Assembly (NCBI GenBank): GCA_910575815.1
Contig: CAJTFN010000012.1
Location: forward strand, 62,001-126,000
Direction of reading: 5' to 3'
DNA from: Oscillospiraceae bacterium
GTDB taxonomy: Bacteria > Bacillota > Clostridia > Oscillospirales > Oscillospiraceae
DNA length: 64,000 bases
Under the pieces are notes generated by a model, which searched no databases, was not told the DNA's origin, and was given only the letters and a program-made list of their open reading frames with translations. Position 1 is the first letter of the stretch. Each line of letters opens with the position of its first letter. This document shows, one piece after another, positions 50,961 to 57,778 of this stretch. Both the position numbers and the translations under genes were made by a program.

Positions 50961-50990
50961 TCACGCATTTATATTTGAAAGGAGACGACC

Positions 50991-51509
50991 ATGGAACAGA
51001 AGATTTCATTGGACATGCCCATCGAGGAACTTGACTTTTCCACCCGATCCTACAACTGCCTGACCCGAAGCGGCATCCTTACGCTCGGCGCTCTCGTTGA
51101 CACAAGCCGCCGAGAATTGGGCTGTATCAAGAACATGGGCGCAAAAAGTATGGAGGAAATCGAGGAAAAGGTACGCCTGTGCGGTTATGCACTCAAGGAC
51201 ACCCTGAGATGCGACCATCTTAAAAAGATGCAATTTCTGAAGAAGGCTCACGATCACTTCTTCGAGCTGACACGAAGTTTCAACTCCACACACTTTTCTC
51301 CGTACAGCCAGGATTGGGTGTATCCGTCCGTACTGTCGAGCAGTACCGGGTGGGAATACGTCAGAAAAGTGGTGCTCATGGCGTATGGCGTTTCTGATAT
51401 TTGTTCTCTCCCGGACGACAAAGAAGAGGAAGTCAATGCCTTTGCGATTGAATTGACCGATATGCTCTTCGGCCGGCTCAGCAAGCAGACAACAGGCTAC
51501 GTCCGATAA
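50991..51509 (+). CDS. Free-standing RNA polymerase alpha-CTD-like protein
   Basis: 172 residues from the ATG behind TTTGAAAGGAG. Residues 10-65 match the C-terminal domain of RpoA: I-E-E-L-D-F-S-T-R-S-Y-N-C-L, then I-K-N-M-G-A-K-S-M-E-E-I. The residues equivalent to E. coli R265, N268, N294, G296, K298 and S299 (the DNA minor-groove contacts) are all kept. The alpha N-terminal assembly domain is absent. The remaining ~100 residues are unknown. The host alpha-CTD binds UP elements and activators, so an element-borne copy could steer host polymerase or act as a DNA-binding regulator. Its own upstream region lacks the TATGGA motif and has TTTATATTTGAAAGG instead. Confidence 0.85.
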   Translation: MEQKISLDMPIEELDFSTRSYNCLTRSGILTLGALVDTSRRELGCIKNMGAKSMEEIEEKVRLCGYALKDTLRCDHLKKMQFLKKAHDHFFELTRSFNSTHFSPYSQDWVYPSVLSSSTGWEYVRKVVLMAYGVSDICSLPDDKEEEVNAFAIELTDMLFGRLSKQTTGYVR

Positions 51510-51515
51510 CTATTT

Positions 51516-51542
51516 CGCGTGCGTAACAAGCCCTTTTATGGA
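51516..51542 (+). promoter_or_regulatory. 27-bp cassette motif, copy 9
   Basis: TTTCGC (CGC at 51516), 18-nt spacer with ACA in register, TATGGA (51537-51542), 10 nt before the ATG at 51553. Confidence 0.75.
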
Positions 51543-51552
51543 GGTGACAGCT

Positions 51553-51831
51553 ATGGACGAAACCAAAGCTAAAAGCGCAGTCGAGGAACTGAGAGCCGTC
51601 GTCATGTGTCTGTATCGGTCAGCCGGTAATCTCGACAATATCTTACAGAGCATTGAGCTCGAATTGGATGGAACCAAATCGGACTCGCTCTACACTAAGG
51701 CATTTTGTCGGAGCAAGCGGATGTACCGGGAGGACGTGATGAAGGCGGCGGGATTCAGCGGCCTGGACAATCTGGAAGCTGAGGCGTGGAACAAACTGCT
51801 GGAGGCATTCTCCAAGGAGACGGAGTCCTGA
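51553..51831 (+). CDS. Small hypothetical protein, cassette 9
   Basis: 92 residues from the ATG behind GGAGGTG. Helical, with L-Y-R-S-A-G-N-L-D-N-I-L-Q-S-I-E-L. The ending E-T-E-S-stop is part of the terminator hairpin, as in cassettes 1 and 3. No family recognised. Confidence 0.7.
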   Translation: MDETKAKSAVEELRAVVMCLYRSAGNLDNILQSIELELDGTKSDSLYTKAFCRSKRMYREDVMKAAGFSGLDNLEAEAWNKLLEAFSKETES

Positions 51832-51851
51832 CAAGGGCTCCTCTCTTTTAT
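51822..51851 (+). terminator. Cassette terminator overlapping the gene end
   Basis: GGAGTCCT (51822-51829) / AGGGCTCC (51834-51841), then TCTCTTTTAT. Confidence 0.8.
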
Positions 51852-51951
51852 ATTTTCCATACGCAGGTGACGGAAAAGTGTGGTAAATTGTTATCCTGAA
51901 AAATTCCCGGGTAGAAAAATCCGAAAAACAGTTTGAAAGGAGGTGTGCGCT

Positions 51952-52173
51952 ATGTGGATCGTACTCGCTTTGATCGGAGGTATTCTGGTTGGCGTCGCGG
52001 CTTCGGCCGTATATTTTCGTGCCAGGACTATCGGCTTGCTCAGGGTTGACCGCTCCGATCCGTCCGAACCCCCGTATCTCTTTCTGGAAGTGGAAAAGAA
52101 TCCGGACGCCCTGCAACATGGGCGGCTGGTGGTTCTGCGAATCCGGAAAGAGAACCTGATCTCGCACGAATAA
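51952..52173 (+). CDS. Small membrane-anchored hypothetical protein
   Basis: 73 residues from the ATG behind GAAAGGAGG. One N-terminal transmembrane segment (residues 2-21, A-L-I-G-G-I-L-V-G-V-A-A), then a cytosolic part (R-V-D-R-S-D-P-S-E-P-P-Y-L-F-L-E-V) that I recall from many Clostridial phages and integrative elements. Function unknown. Confidence 0.78.
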   Translation: MWIVLALIGGILVGVAASAVYFRARTIGLLRVDRSDPSEPPYLFLEVEKNPDALQHGRLVVLRIRKENLISHE

Positions 52174-52189
52174 CACCCGCTTTTATGGA
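52163..52189 (+). promoter_or_regulatory. 27-bp cassette motif, copy 10
   Basis: CTCGC (CGC at 52163) inside the preceding gene's last codons, 18-nt spacer with ACA in register, TATGGA (52184-52189), 32 nt before the ATG at 52222. Confidence 0.72.
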
Positions 52190-52221
52190 GCCATCTACAA
52201 AACGAAGGAGGTTTATACGAG

Positions 52222-52683
52222 ATGGAAGAGATCAACAAATTGATGGATGAGGAGATCGTCAGCCAGATCAAAGGGCTGAAGACCCTCCAGGCCGGGTCGC
52301 AGGAGCAGACTGCGGCAGTCAAGAACCTGACAGCATTGTATGAGGCCAGGATCAACCAGGAGAAGGTCCAGTTGGACGCCGACGACAAGCGGGAGAAGCG
52401 TGAAATGGAGCGCGAGCAGCACCGCGCTGACGAAACTCTGAGAAAGAGTCAAGCGGCCGATGAGGCAGCGGCCAGGGAGCGCGACCTCAAGCTTAAGGAG
52501 GCCCAAGCGGAGGACCAGAAAATCGACCGGTTGGTTCGGGCTGGCATTGAGATGCTGGGGATCGGACTGCCTCTGGTGTGCTACGGGCACTGGTTCAGGA
52601 AGGGCCTCAAGTTCGAGGAGACCGGCAGCATCACATCGTCTATGATGCGGAATCTCATCAACAAGTTCAAGACCAAAAAGTAA
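52222..52683 (+). CDS. Coiled-coil hypothetical protein of phage/ICE type
   Basis: 153 residues from the ATG behind GAAGGAGG. Residues 35-105 form a long, highly charged coiled coil (D-K-R-E-K-R-E-M-E-R-E-Q). A moderately hydrophobic segment follows (G-I-E-M-L-G-I-G-L-P-L-V-C-Y), then a basic tail (K-F-K-T-K-K). It might be membrane-associated. Function unknown. Followed by a long hairpin. Confidence 0.75.
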   Translation: MEEINKLMDEEIVSQIKGLKTLQAGSQEQTAAVKNLTALYEARINQEKVQLDADDKREKREMEREQHRADETLRKSQAADEAAARERDLKLKEAQAEDQKIDRLVRAGIEMLGIGLPLVCYGHWFRKGLKFEETGSITSSMMRNLINKFKTKK

Positions 52684-52688
52684 GAAAA

Positions 52689-52740
52689 CGACTCCGAGGC
52701 GGGAGCCTGCGTAAAACGCTTGGGCTCCTCGCTTTTCCCC
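52689..52740 (+). terminator. Terminator after the coiled-coil gene
   Basis: GAGGCGGGAGCC-TGCGT / ACGCTTGGGCTCCTCGC, followed by TTTTCCCCTTTT. Confidence 0.75.
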
Positions 52741-52741
52741 T

Positions 52742-52770
52742 TTTACAAACGGCCCGCATTATGCTATAAT
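52742..52770 (+). promoter_or_regulatory. Consensus promoter of the 52811 gene
   Basis: TTTACA (52742-52747), 17 bp, TATAAT (52765-52770). The clearest host-type promoter in the accessory region; this cassette lacks the 27-bp motif. Confidence 0.88.
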
Positions 52771-52810
52771 TCGTGTTATCGGCTTGATATTTGCGAAGGA
52801 GGAGCATACA

Positions 52811-53149
52811 ATGAGCAGGAATAGAGACGAATACGGCGCTATTTGGGGCCGTGGTCCTCTTCCGGGAGCCGGGGAGGAGCTTGATGGGCTTGGTTTAGTG
52901 CCTACGGACGACTTATACAGCGACGTGTACGATGAAGACGGCGACGAGGTTTTGTGTGCTATTTGCGGTTCCGAGGTGAAATGGAGAGAAGAGGACGGCG
53001 TGTATATGTGCCCGAATTGCGGACAAGTCTTCACCCGGACTGATTTCTTCAATTTTATCGGAGCGGAACCACCCGGAAAAGAGTGCTACACCTGCGATTG
53101 TCTCTACCCCGGCTGCATGACCTGCCCATACGGGTATGGCGAGTTGTGA
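52811..53149 (+). CDS. Acidic zinc-ribbon hypothetical protein
   Basis: 112 residues from the ATG behind GAAGGAGG. An acidic first half precedes a zinc ribbon (C-A-I-C near residue 49, C-P-N-C near 67) and a Cys-rich tail (C-Y-T-C-D-C-L-Y-P-G-C-M-T-C-P). Probably metal-binding; family unknown. Confidence 0.75.
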   Translation: MSRNRDEYGAIWGRGPLPGAGEELDGLGLVPTDDLYSDVYDEDGDEVLCAICGSEVKWREEDGVYMCPNCGQVFTRTDFFNFIGAEPPGKECYTCDCLYPGCMTCPYGYGEL

Positions 53150-53156
53150 ACAGAAA

Positions 53157-53260
53157 GGTATCGTGTTGGAGGCCTCCAACACGTCATGCGGATATCCGCA
53201 TGAAAAAATTTTTCGTCGATGGGCCCATCGACATTCCGTATGTATATACGGAATGATACC
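53157..53260. other. 104-bp array of four perfect palindromes closed by an outer stem
   Basis: Outer arms GGTATC (53157-53162) and GATACC (53255-53260) enclose four units: a 22-bp perfect palindrome (53162-53183, CGTGTTGGAGG and complement), a 20-bp one (53184-53203, TCATGCGGAT), an A/T run, an 18-bp one (53215-53232, GTCGATGGG), and a 10-bp inverted repeat with a 4-nt centre (53232-53255, CATTCCGTAT). The two flanking genes end or start outside it. It could be a structured RNA, a multi-operator site, or a replication or transfer origin. Confidence 0.85.
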
Positions 53261-53335
53261 CCTCTGAATACATAATTTATAGAAAACGGCGTCCGCGCCG
53301 AAACTCGCTTACTGAAATGTGAAAGGAGAATTTCC

Positions 53336-54535
53336 ATGAAATGTAAGAAATTGTTTGCCTTTACTCTGGTCCTAGCGCTTATATTTGCTCTTGCTGGATG
53401 CAGTGGCGGAGGAGACCGCTTGGTATGGCCCAACACATCACTTGGCGAACGCCTGCCCGGGCCTCCGGTGAAAACTGGCGAAATCACTGTCGAGACTTCT
53501 AATGTTCTGATGGTGGATGCCTTTGATGCAACCGAGAAGGACTACCAGAGGTTTGTCGAGAGTTGCGAGAAGAAAGGGTTCACAATCGACAGTAAGAAGG
53601 AGGACTACACCTTCTCGGCCTATGATGATGATGGATATTTCATCGAACTTCGATACTGGAAAGACGATCAGAAGATCAACATCACTGTCAAGGCATCCAT
53701 CGAGACTGACTTTGCTGAGTTCAGTTGGCCGAAAAGCGAAATCGCGAGTTCTGTTCCCATCCCGAAATCCAACATTGGAACGGTCTCCTGGGAGAGCGAA
53801 AACGGCTTTGTGATCTATGTCGGAGAAACCAGCAAAGAGGACTATGATGAGTATGTCAACCAGTGCTATAATGCCGGATTCACGATTGATTATAACAAGG
53901 GCGACGACTATTTCAGAGGAGTAAATGAGGATGGTTATCATCTGAACGTCAACTACGAGTGGAACCAGACCATGTTTGTCCGAATGGATACCTCCGAGGC
54001 CCTTGGAAAAGAGCCACCTGAGAAGACAACGCCATCTTCAGAGCAGCCGTCCGTACCCTCTGATACCCCGCCGGCTCAGACCGACCCTGTAGAGACAACT
54101 CATCCGGTGGAGACAGAGCAGCCCAGCTCAACAGCACCTACGGATGAGCCGAGCGCGGTCACTTACTCTACAAATGACTATGAAACCGCAAAAAACGGAA
54201 ATTCCGGCGTGTTCTCCTATGTGAATCGAGGGCCGAGCTATGATATCTACTGGATCATCGACTTTGACGAGGGGTATGTCTACTACTTCACCGAAGGAAA
54301 TGGCGAGGAGACCTGCGACCGTCTTGCAATCGAGTCGGGAGACTTGAATGATGTCCTTATCATTACCTACCACGATGGTGGCGATACCTGGTCTTATGGT
54401 CTCCACTTCCACTACAAAAACCAGCCAACCAAGCTGATCATGCAAGACAACGATGGCTTTGAGTATGAATACTCTACTACCAATCTGACCAGCGCTATTG
54501 CATTAAGAGACAGCAAGACCATCCGTGATTATTGA
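53336..54535 (+). CDS. Large lipoprotein (DUF6591-like)
   Basis: 399 residues from the ATG behind GTGAAAGGAG. Lipobox L-A-G-C with Cys near residue 22. Two similar domains follow (residues 50-125 and 135-215), each with K-x-D-Y-x-x-F/Y-V-x-x-C-x-x-x-G-F-T-I-D and later D-G-Y. Then comes a Pro/Thr/Ser/Glu linker (T-P-P-A-Q-T-D-P-V-E-T-T) and a C-terminal ~120-residue beta-rich domain. Exported and lipid-anchored. The repeated domain resembles what I recall as DUF6591. Function unknown. Confidence 0.82.
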   Translation: MKCKKLFAFTLVLALIFALAGCSGGGDRLVWPNTSLGERLPGPPVKTGEITVETSNVLMVDAFDATEKDYQRFVESCEKKGFTIDSKKEDYTFSAYDDDGYFIELRYWKDDQKINITVKASIETDFAEFSWPKSEIASSVPIPKSNIGTVSWESENGFVIYVGETSKEDYDEYVNQCYNAGFTIDYNKGDDYFRGVNEDGYHLNVNYEWNQTMFVRMDTSEALGKEPPEKTTPSSEQPSVPSDTPPAQTDPVETTHPVETEQPSSTAPTDEPSAVTYSTNDYETAKNGNSGVFSYVNRGPSYDIYWIIDFDEGYVYYFTEGNGEETCDRLAIESGDLNDVLIITYHDGGDTWSYGLHFHYKNQPTKLIMQDNDGFEYEYSTTNLTSAIALRDSKTIRDY

Positions 54536-54539
54536 TTAC

Positions 54540-54566
54540 CGCACCCAAAACATCCTCCTTTATGGA
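54540..54566 (+). promoter_or_regulatory. 27-bp cassette motif, copy 11
   Basis: TTACCGC (CGC at 54540), 18-nt spacer with ACA in register, TATGGA (54561-54566), 31 nt before the ATG at 54598. Confidence 0.75.
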
Positions 54567-54597
54567 GCCAATCCAATTTTAACAAGGAGGAACGAGC

Positions 54598-54774
54598 ATG
54601 ACACGGGAAGAAATCATCGAGATGATCTCAAACATGTACCTCAAGGCGGTGGGAGCCTATCAGTGCTGTCAGAAGCACGGAAAGGAGGATCGACTGCCGC
54701 TGTTGAGGCGGGATGCGATCGTCTGCGATCATATTCTCACGCAGATCGAGAAGGCCGAGGCTAAAGCTGGATAA
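54598..54774 (+). CDS. Small hypothetical protein, cassette 11
   Basis: 58 residues from the ATG behind ACAAGGAGG. Helical; T-R-E-E-I-I-E-M-I-S-N-M-Y-L-K-A-V-G-A-Y-Q-C-C-Q-K-H-G. A longer overlapping frame on this strand is spurious, since the ribosome site and motif spacing both point to this one. Followed by a terminator. Confidence 0.72.
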   Translation: MTREEIIEMISNMYLKAVGAYQCCQKHGKEDRLPLLRRDAIVCDHILTQIEKAEAKAG

Positions 54775-54787
54775 GTTCCACTACACG

Positions 54788-54823
54788 GAGGAGCCCTGTA
54801 ATAGGGCTCCTCTTTTATTTTTT
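54788..54823 (+). terminator. Cassette terminator
   Basis: Perfect stem GAGGAGCCCT (54788-54797) / AGGGCTCCTC (54803-54812), then TTTTATTTTTT. Confidence 0.9.
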
Positions 54824-54836
54824 AGGAGGTAGTTTT

Positions 54837-54983
54837 GTGAAAAGGCTGAAACTTGGTTTTTGGCTTCGTGCGATTGCTTTCGGGGATTTCCTGCATAATC
54901 TGAGCAACCAGGTGGTACAGAAAGCCCTCGATGCGCTGAATAATATATGCGAGGCTGAGACGAACCAGCGGAAAAAGGATTGA
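54837..54983 (+). CDS. Small hypothetical protein, GTG start
   Basis: 48 residues from a GTG behind TTAGGAGG. Basic N-terminus (K-R-L-K-L-G-F-W-L-R) and an amphipathic helix (S-N-Q-V-V-Q-K-A-L-D-A-L). Its stop is 3 nt before the next start. No family recognised. Confidence 0.65.
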   Translation: MKRLKLGFWLRAIAFGDFLHNLSNQVVQKALDALNNICEAETNQRKKD

Positions 54984-54986
54984 CTC

Positions 54987-55346
54987 TTGCGCTACCATTA
55001 CGAAAAGCCCGCCATCTATCTGTCTATGTACGGCAAGCGTTATATTTGCGAGCACCCGGTCTATGATAGCTGCACACTCTTTGAAATCAACAATAAGGGC
55101 TTGGCCGTGATACAGCAACGGTTCGATTCTGACACGAAGAGCACGTTCTGGACAGAGGTAGATCCGTGGCTGACGGACGCTTTATATTTACACCCCAATT
55201 TCAAGGAGTTCTTTGATAGTCGGGCCGGCGCTTGTACGGACGGTCTCTATCCTACCGTAACCATCCGGCAGATCATGTGGGCGCTGAAAATGAAGCCTCT
55301 ACCAAAGGAGCGGTGGGAAACTGTGTTTGACCGTAAAAATATTTGA
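54987..55346 (+). CDS. Phage/ICE-type conserved hypothetical protein, TTG start
   Basis: 119 residues from a TTG start with AAAAAGGA upstream. Y-I-C-E-H-P-V-Y-D-S-C-T-L-F...K-S-T-F-W-T-E-V and the ending E-R-W-E-T-V-F-D-R-K look like a family common in Clostridial integrative elements; function unknown. It overlaps the next frame by 4 nt. Confidence 0.75.
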   Translation: MRYHYEKPAIYLSMYGKRYICEHPVYDSCTLFEINNKGLAVIQQRFDSDTKSTFWTEVDPWLTDALYLHPNFKEFFDSRAGACTDGLYPTVTIRQIMWALKMKPLPKERWETVFDRKNI

Positions 55347-55672
55347 AAGTGGTGATATCTACGAAGAAAGTAGCATTTCAGATGTCCGCATTAAACAATA
55401 AGCAGATGTGGGTTTGCGACATCATGACGCGGCTGGGTCTTATCAAGTATACAGAATATGATGATGGCGAAATCGTGGCGCATCTGCTGGAATCTCCTAT
55501 CACCGGAAAGCCCTTGGACATTTGGTGGTGGGTCGAGAGTTCGTCTGTCGTTCACTGGATATTTTTCTTCATCTGGGGTAGCCCGCTGTGCGTTGACAAA
55601 GAGGCCAAGCAGCGCGCAAGTGAGTTGAAGCGATTGGGCTGGATCGGGCAAAAAGAAGAAACGCCGCAATAA
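55343..55672 (+). CDS. Hypothetical protein, start uncertain
   Basis: 109 residues if translation begins at TTG 55343; an ATG at 55382 is also possible. W-W-W-V-E-S-S-S-V-V-H-W-I-F-F-F-I-W is a short, very aromatic segment that may sit in the membrane. Otherwise unknown. Its last codons contain part of motif copy 12. Confidence 0.62.
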   Translation: MKVVISTKKVAFQMSALNNKQMWVCDIMTRLGLIKYTEYDDGEIVAHLLESPITGKPLDIWWWVESSSVVHWIFFFIWGSPLCVDKEAKQRASELKRLGWIGQKEETPQ

Positions 55673-55691
55673 ATACACGGTCTTTTGTGGA
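55665..55691 (+). promoter_or_regulatory. 27-bp cassette motif, copy 12 (variant)
   Basis: GCCGC (CGC at 55665), 18-nt spacer with ACA in register, TGTGGA instead of TATGGA, 12 nt before the ATG at 55704. Confidence 0.65.
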
Positions 55692-55703
55692 GGTGAAAAG
55701 ATC

Positions 55704-55892
55704 ATGTTTCTGTTTAAGAAGAGGAAGAAAGCGAAACCTGTCGATGTCGCAAGGATTCGATTGCAAGTTGAGATGGTTCAGGTATTACTGAATAACGGTT
55801 ATAGCTGGGATCAAATTTTCGATGCGATCGGATTCAGTGAGACATGGGAGACCGTTCTGCCATATCGCTGGTGGCCTGAATTATGGGATTGA
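55704..55892 (+). CDS. Small basic hypothetical protein
   Basis: 62 residues from the ATG behind GGAGGTG. Starts F-L-F-K-K-R-K-K-A-K, then an HTH-like helix pair (V-Q-V-L-L-N-N-G-Y-S-W-D-Q-I-F-D-A-I-G-F). Possibly DNA binding; no family assigned. Confidence 0.65.
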   Translation: MFLFKKRKKAKPVDVARIRLQVEMVQVLLNNGYSWDQIFDAIGFSETWETVLPYRWWPELWD

Positions 55893-55905
55893 CAAGGCCC
55901 GGACG

Positions 55906-56172
55906 ATGATTATGGAGTTCTCTGAGCATCCGCTGGAGCTCAACGCAATCGACTTTGACCATAAGGCGGTTGGGCGTAAAGTCTGGTGGAGAGGCGAGCC
56001 CGCCATCGTCGAGTCCTTCATTAGCGGACAGGCTTGTGTCATCCTGAAGCCGGACGGCATCCCGCAGTTTACGGTTCCACCGGAGTTTGCGGAGGAAGAA
56101 CCGGACTATTATGAGGATGAAACGGTAAAGACGGATATCCTCGACCGCCATATCTGGTGGTTCAGAGACTGA
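55906..56172 (+). CDS. Small acidic hypothetical protein
   Basis: 88 residues from ATG 55906 (or 86 from ATG 55912), with AAGG upstream. D-H-K-A-V-G-R-K-V-W-W-R-G-E-P-A-I-V-E-S-F resembles a small beta-barrel or KOW-like fold. Acidic C-terminal half. It follows the previous gene by 13 nt. Family unknown. Confidence 0.65.
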   Translation: MIMEFSEHPLELNAIDFDHKAVGRKVWWRGEPAIVESFISGQACVILKPDGIPQFTVPPEFAEEEPDYYEDETVKTDILDRHIWWFRD

Positions 56173-56185
56173 GCATTCGGCAGCA

Positions 56186-56212
56186 CGCAGAAATCACATT
56201 TCCTTCTATGGA
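56186..56212 (+). promoter_or_regulatory. 27-bp cassette motif, copy 13, with a long structured leader
   Basis: CACGC (CGC at 56186), 18-nt spacer with ACA in register, TATGGA (56207-56212). The next ATG is 90 nt away; the leader contains GAGTAAAAG (56216-56224) pairing with CTTTTACTC (56259-56267). Confidence 0.7.
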
Positions 56213-56302
56213 GAAGAGTAAAAGACCGAAAGGCACTGAGGAAACTTGGCACCTTCAGCTTTTACTCATTCTCTGAATTTTATATTTGAAGGAGGAGCAC
56301 CA

Positions 56303-56692
56303 ATGGAACAGCGTACCTGTAACATTATAATGTGCTGCAAGGGTCATTGCAAGTTGCCCGATGCAGGCGAGGCCTCAATGGAGGCTATTGCGGCCTATAT
56401 GAGTAAAGAGTGCCTTTGCCCAAAAGAAGATTACAAAGGCTCCCTGATGGAATCTATTTTGCGAGAGGCGTTATTTGACTACATCGCAAATGCGGACAAA
56501 CCCGATTTCGAGTTGCGTCAACTGCTTCAGCAGTACATTTCGCGCGAACCTACTCTGTCGGAACGCATCTGCACTATGTTTCAGCTTACCAGGGTTCGCA
56601 ACGATGATGGAAGCTATGCGAATGGTTTTTCCGAACAGCTTCTTGTTCAAAGCGAAATAGATATTGGAAAGGAGACAGTCAATGAGAGCTAA
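56303..56692 (+). CDS. Hypothetical protein
   Basis: 129 residues from the ATG behind TTGAAGGAGG. Cys-rich start (C-N-I-I-M-C-C-K-G-H-C), then helical. No family recognised. Overlaps the HAD-like gene by 11 nt, so the two are probably co-translated. Confidence 0.68.
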   Translation: MEQRTCNIIMCCKGHCKLPDAGEASMEAIAAYMSKECLCPKEDYKGSLMESILREALFDYIANADKPDFELRQLLQQYISREPTLSERICTMFQLTRVRNDDGSYANGFSEQLLVQSEIDIGKETVNES

Positions 56693-57329
56693 AATTATTG
56701 CCGTTGATTTCGACGGCACTTTGATTGAGGAGGGCAAGTGGCCGGGAATCGGGGCCACGAATGAGAAAGTTCTCGACTACTGCAAGAGCGAACAGGCCAA
56801 AGGAGCCCGCATCATTCTTTGGACGAACCGTGTTGGAGAACCTCTCAAAGCCGCAGTCAAATGGTGCGAGAATAACGGTCTGCGCCTTGATGCAGTGAAC
56901 GAGAATCTTCAAGAATCCATTGATTTCTTCGGTTTCAATACCCGCAAAATCTATGCGGACGAGTTCATCGACGACCGCATGGCGAAAGGGTTTGACCTGC
57001 CGTATGTTACTGAAGCCGAGCAAAGACTCGAAGATCTTCCTCAGTACCACATCGACCGCGATGTAATGTGCAAAATTGTTGCTGAAACGGTTGGATATGA
57101 ACGGCTTATGGATGCCTTCGACCATGGAACGGTCATTTGTGACAGTTTTGCATGGTTTCGTAACAGCGATGAATTTTATATTATCCATTTGGATAGCGGG
57201 ATGATGGTCAACTGGTACAAGCATCTCGGACGAACCAATACCTGCTCTCAGGCCAATCGAACCGTTGAGGATTATCGCACTTTCTTCACTCTTTTCAAAA
57301 AAGAATTGGATTATTGGGGGAAGGTGTAG
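56682..57329 (+). CDS. HAD-like phosphohydrolase with C-terminal extension
   Basis: 215 residues from the ATG behind GGAAAGGAG. HAD motif I is A-V-D-F-D-G-T-L near residue 10, motif II I-I-L-W-T-N-R near 50, and a late D-E-F-I-D-D-R-M near 95, so the catalytic core is short (about 110 residues) and resembles mobile-element HAD proteins. The last ~100 residues are unassigned. Phosphatase activity is likely but the substrate is unknown. Confidence 0.82.
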   Translation: MRAKIIAVDFDGTLIEEGKWPGIGATNEKVLDYCKSEQAKGARIILWTNRVGEPLKAAVKWCENNGLRLDAVNENLQESIDFFGFNTRKIYADEFIDDRMAKGFDLPYVTEAEQRLEDLPQYHIDRDVMCKIVAETVGYERLMDAFDHGTVICDSFAWFRNSDEFYIIHLDSGMMVNWYKHLGRTNTCSQANRTVEDYRTFFTLFKKELDYWGKV

Positions 57330-57333
57330 GAAA

Positions 57334-57579
57334 ATGTGCGAGTTCTGCAACCGTCACCTCAATAACGGCAAGGAATGCGGAAAGGCCTATCCAATTCAGC
57401 CTTGTGCGAGTGGTGATCTTGGAGTTCGTGCCGAGTATATCGACGGCGGCATCGTCCTATTCAAGGATCACAACTTCGCCAGTGGATATTTTGACATCAA
57501 CTACTGTCCTATCTGCGGGCGAAAGGTTGCTTCGACGGAATCTGTGACAGAAGAGGCGGAAGATGAAAACTTTCTCTGA
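57334..57579 (+). CDS. Small zinc-binding hypothetical protein
   Basis: 81 residues from the ATG behind AAGGTGTAGG. C-E-F-C near the start, C-G-K-A in the middle and C-P-I-C-G-R-K near residue 61 could bind zinc. Overlaps the next gene by 17 nt. Confidence 0.72.
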   Translation: MCEFCNRHLNNGKECGKAYPIQPCASGDLGVRAEYIDGGIVLFKDHNFASGYFDINYCPICGRKVASTESVTEEAEDENFL

Positions 57580-57778
57580 ACAAACAGCAAAAAATTGCAA
57601 CAACTGTGTGCATATCAACCTGACGGAAGAACAGCAACATAAAACAGCGCCCGGGGTTCCACATATCTGTATGAAATACGGAAAACGCGTGTTCCATAGG
57701 TCGAACAAACCTGGATATCATGGAATGTTATTTCCATGTAAAGAGTGCAAAGATGCAGAAAGGACCCAATCGGTGTAA
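57563..57778 (+). CDS. Small Cys-containing hypothetical protein
   Basis: 71 residues. C-N-N-C-V-H near residue 12, C-M-K-Y-G-K near 36, and C-K-E-C near 59 suggest one zinc site. Translationally coupled to the previous gene through overlap, with GAGGCGGAAG before its ATG. Confidence 0.7.
   Translation: MKTFSEQTAKNCNNCVHINLTEEQQHKTAPGVPHICMKYGKRVFHRSNKPGYHGMLFPCKECKDAERTQSV

Noticed and set aside
50964..50990. Possible 27-bp motif before the alpha-CTD-like gene
   Set aside because: CACGC is present, but ACGACC stands where TATGGA is required.
54525..54764. 79-codon plus-strand frame overlapping cassette 11
   Set aside because: The ribosome site and the motif spacing fit the 58-residue frame starting at 54598; the longer frame is composition noise.
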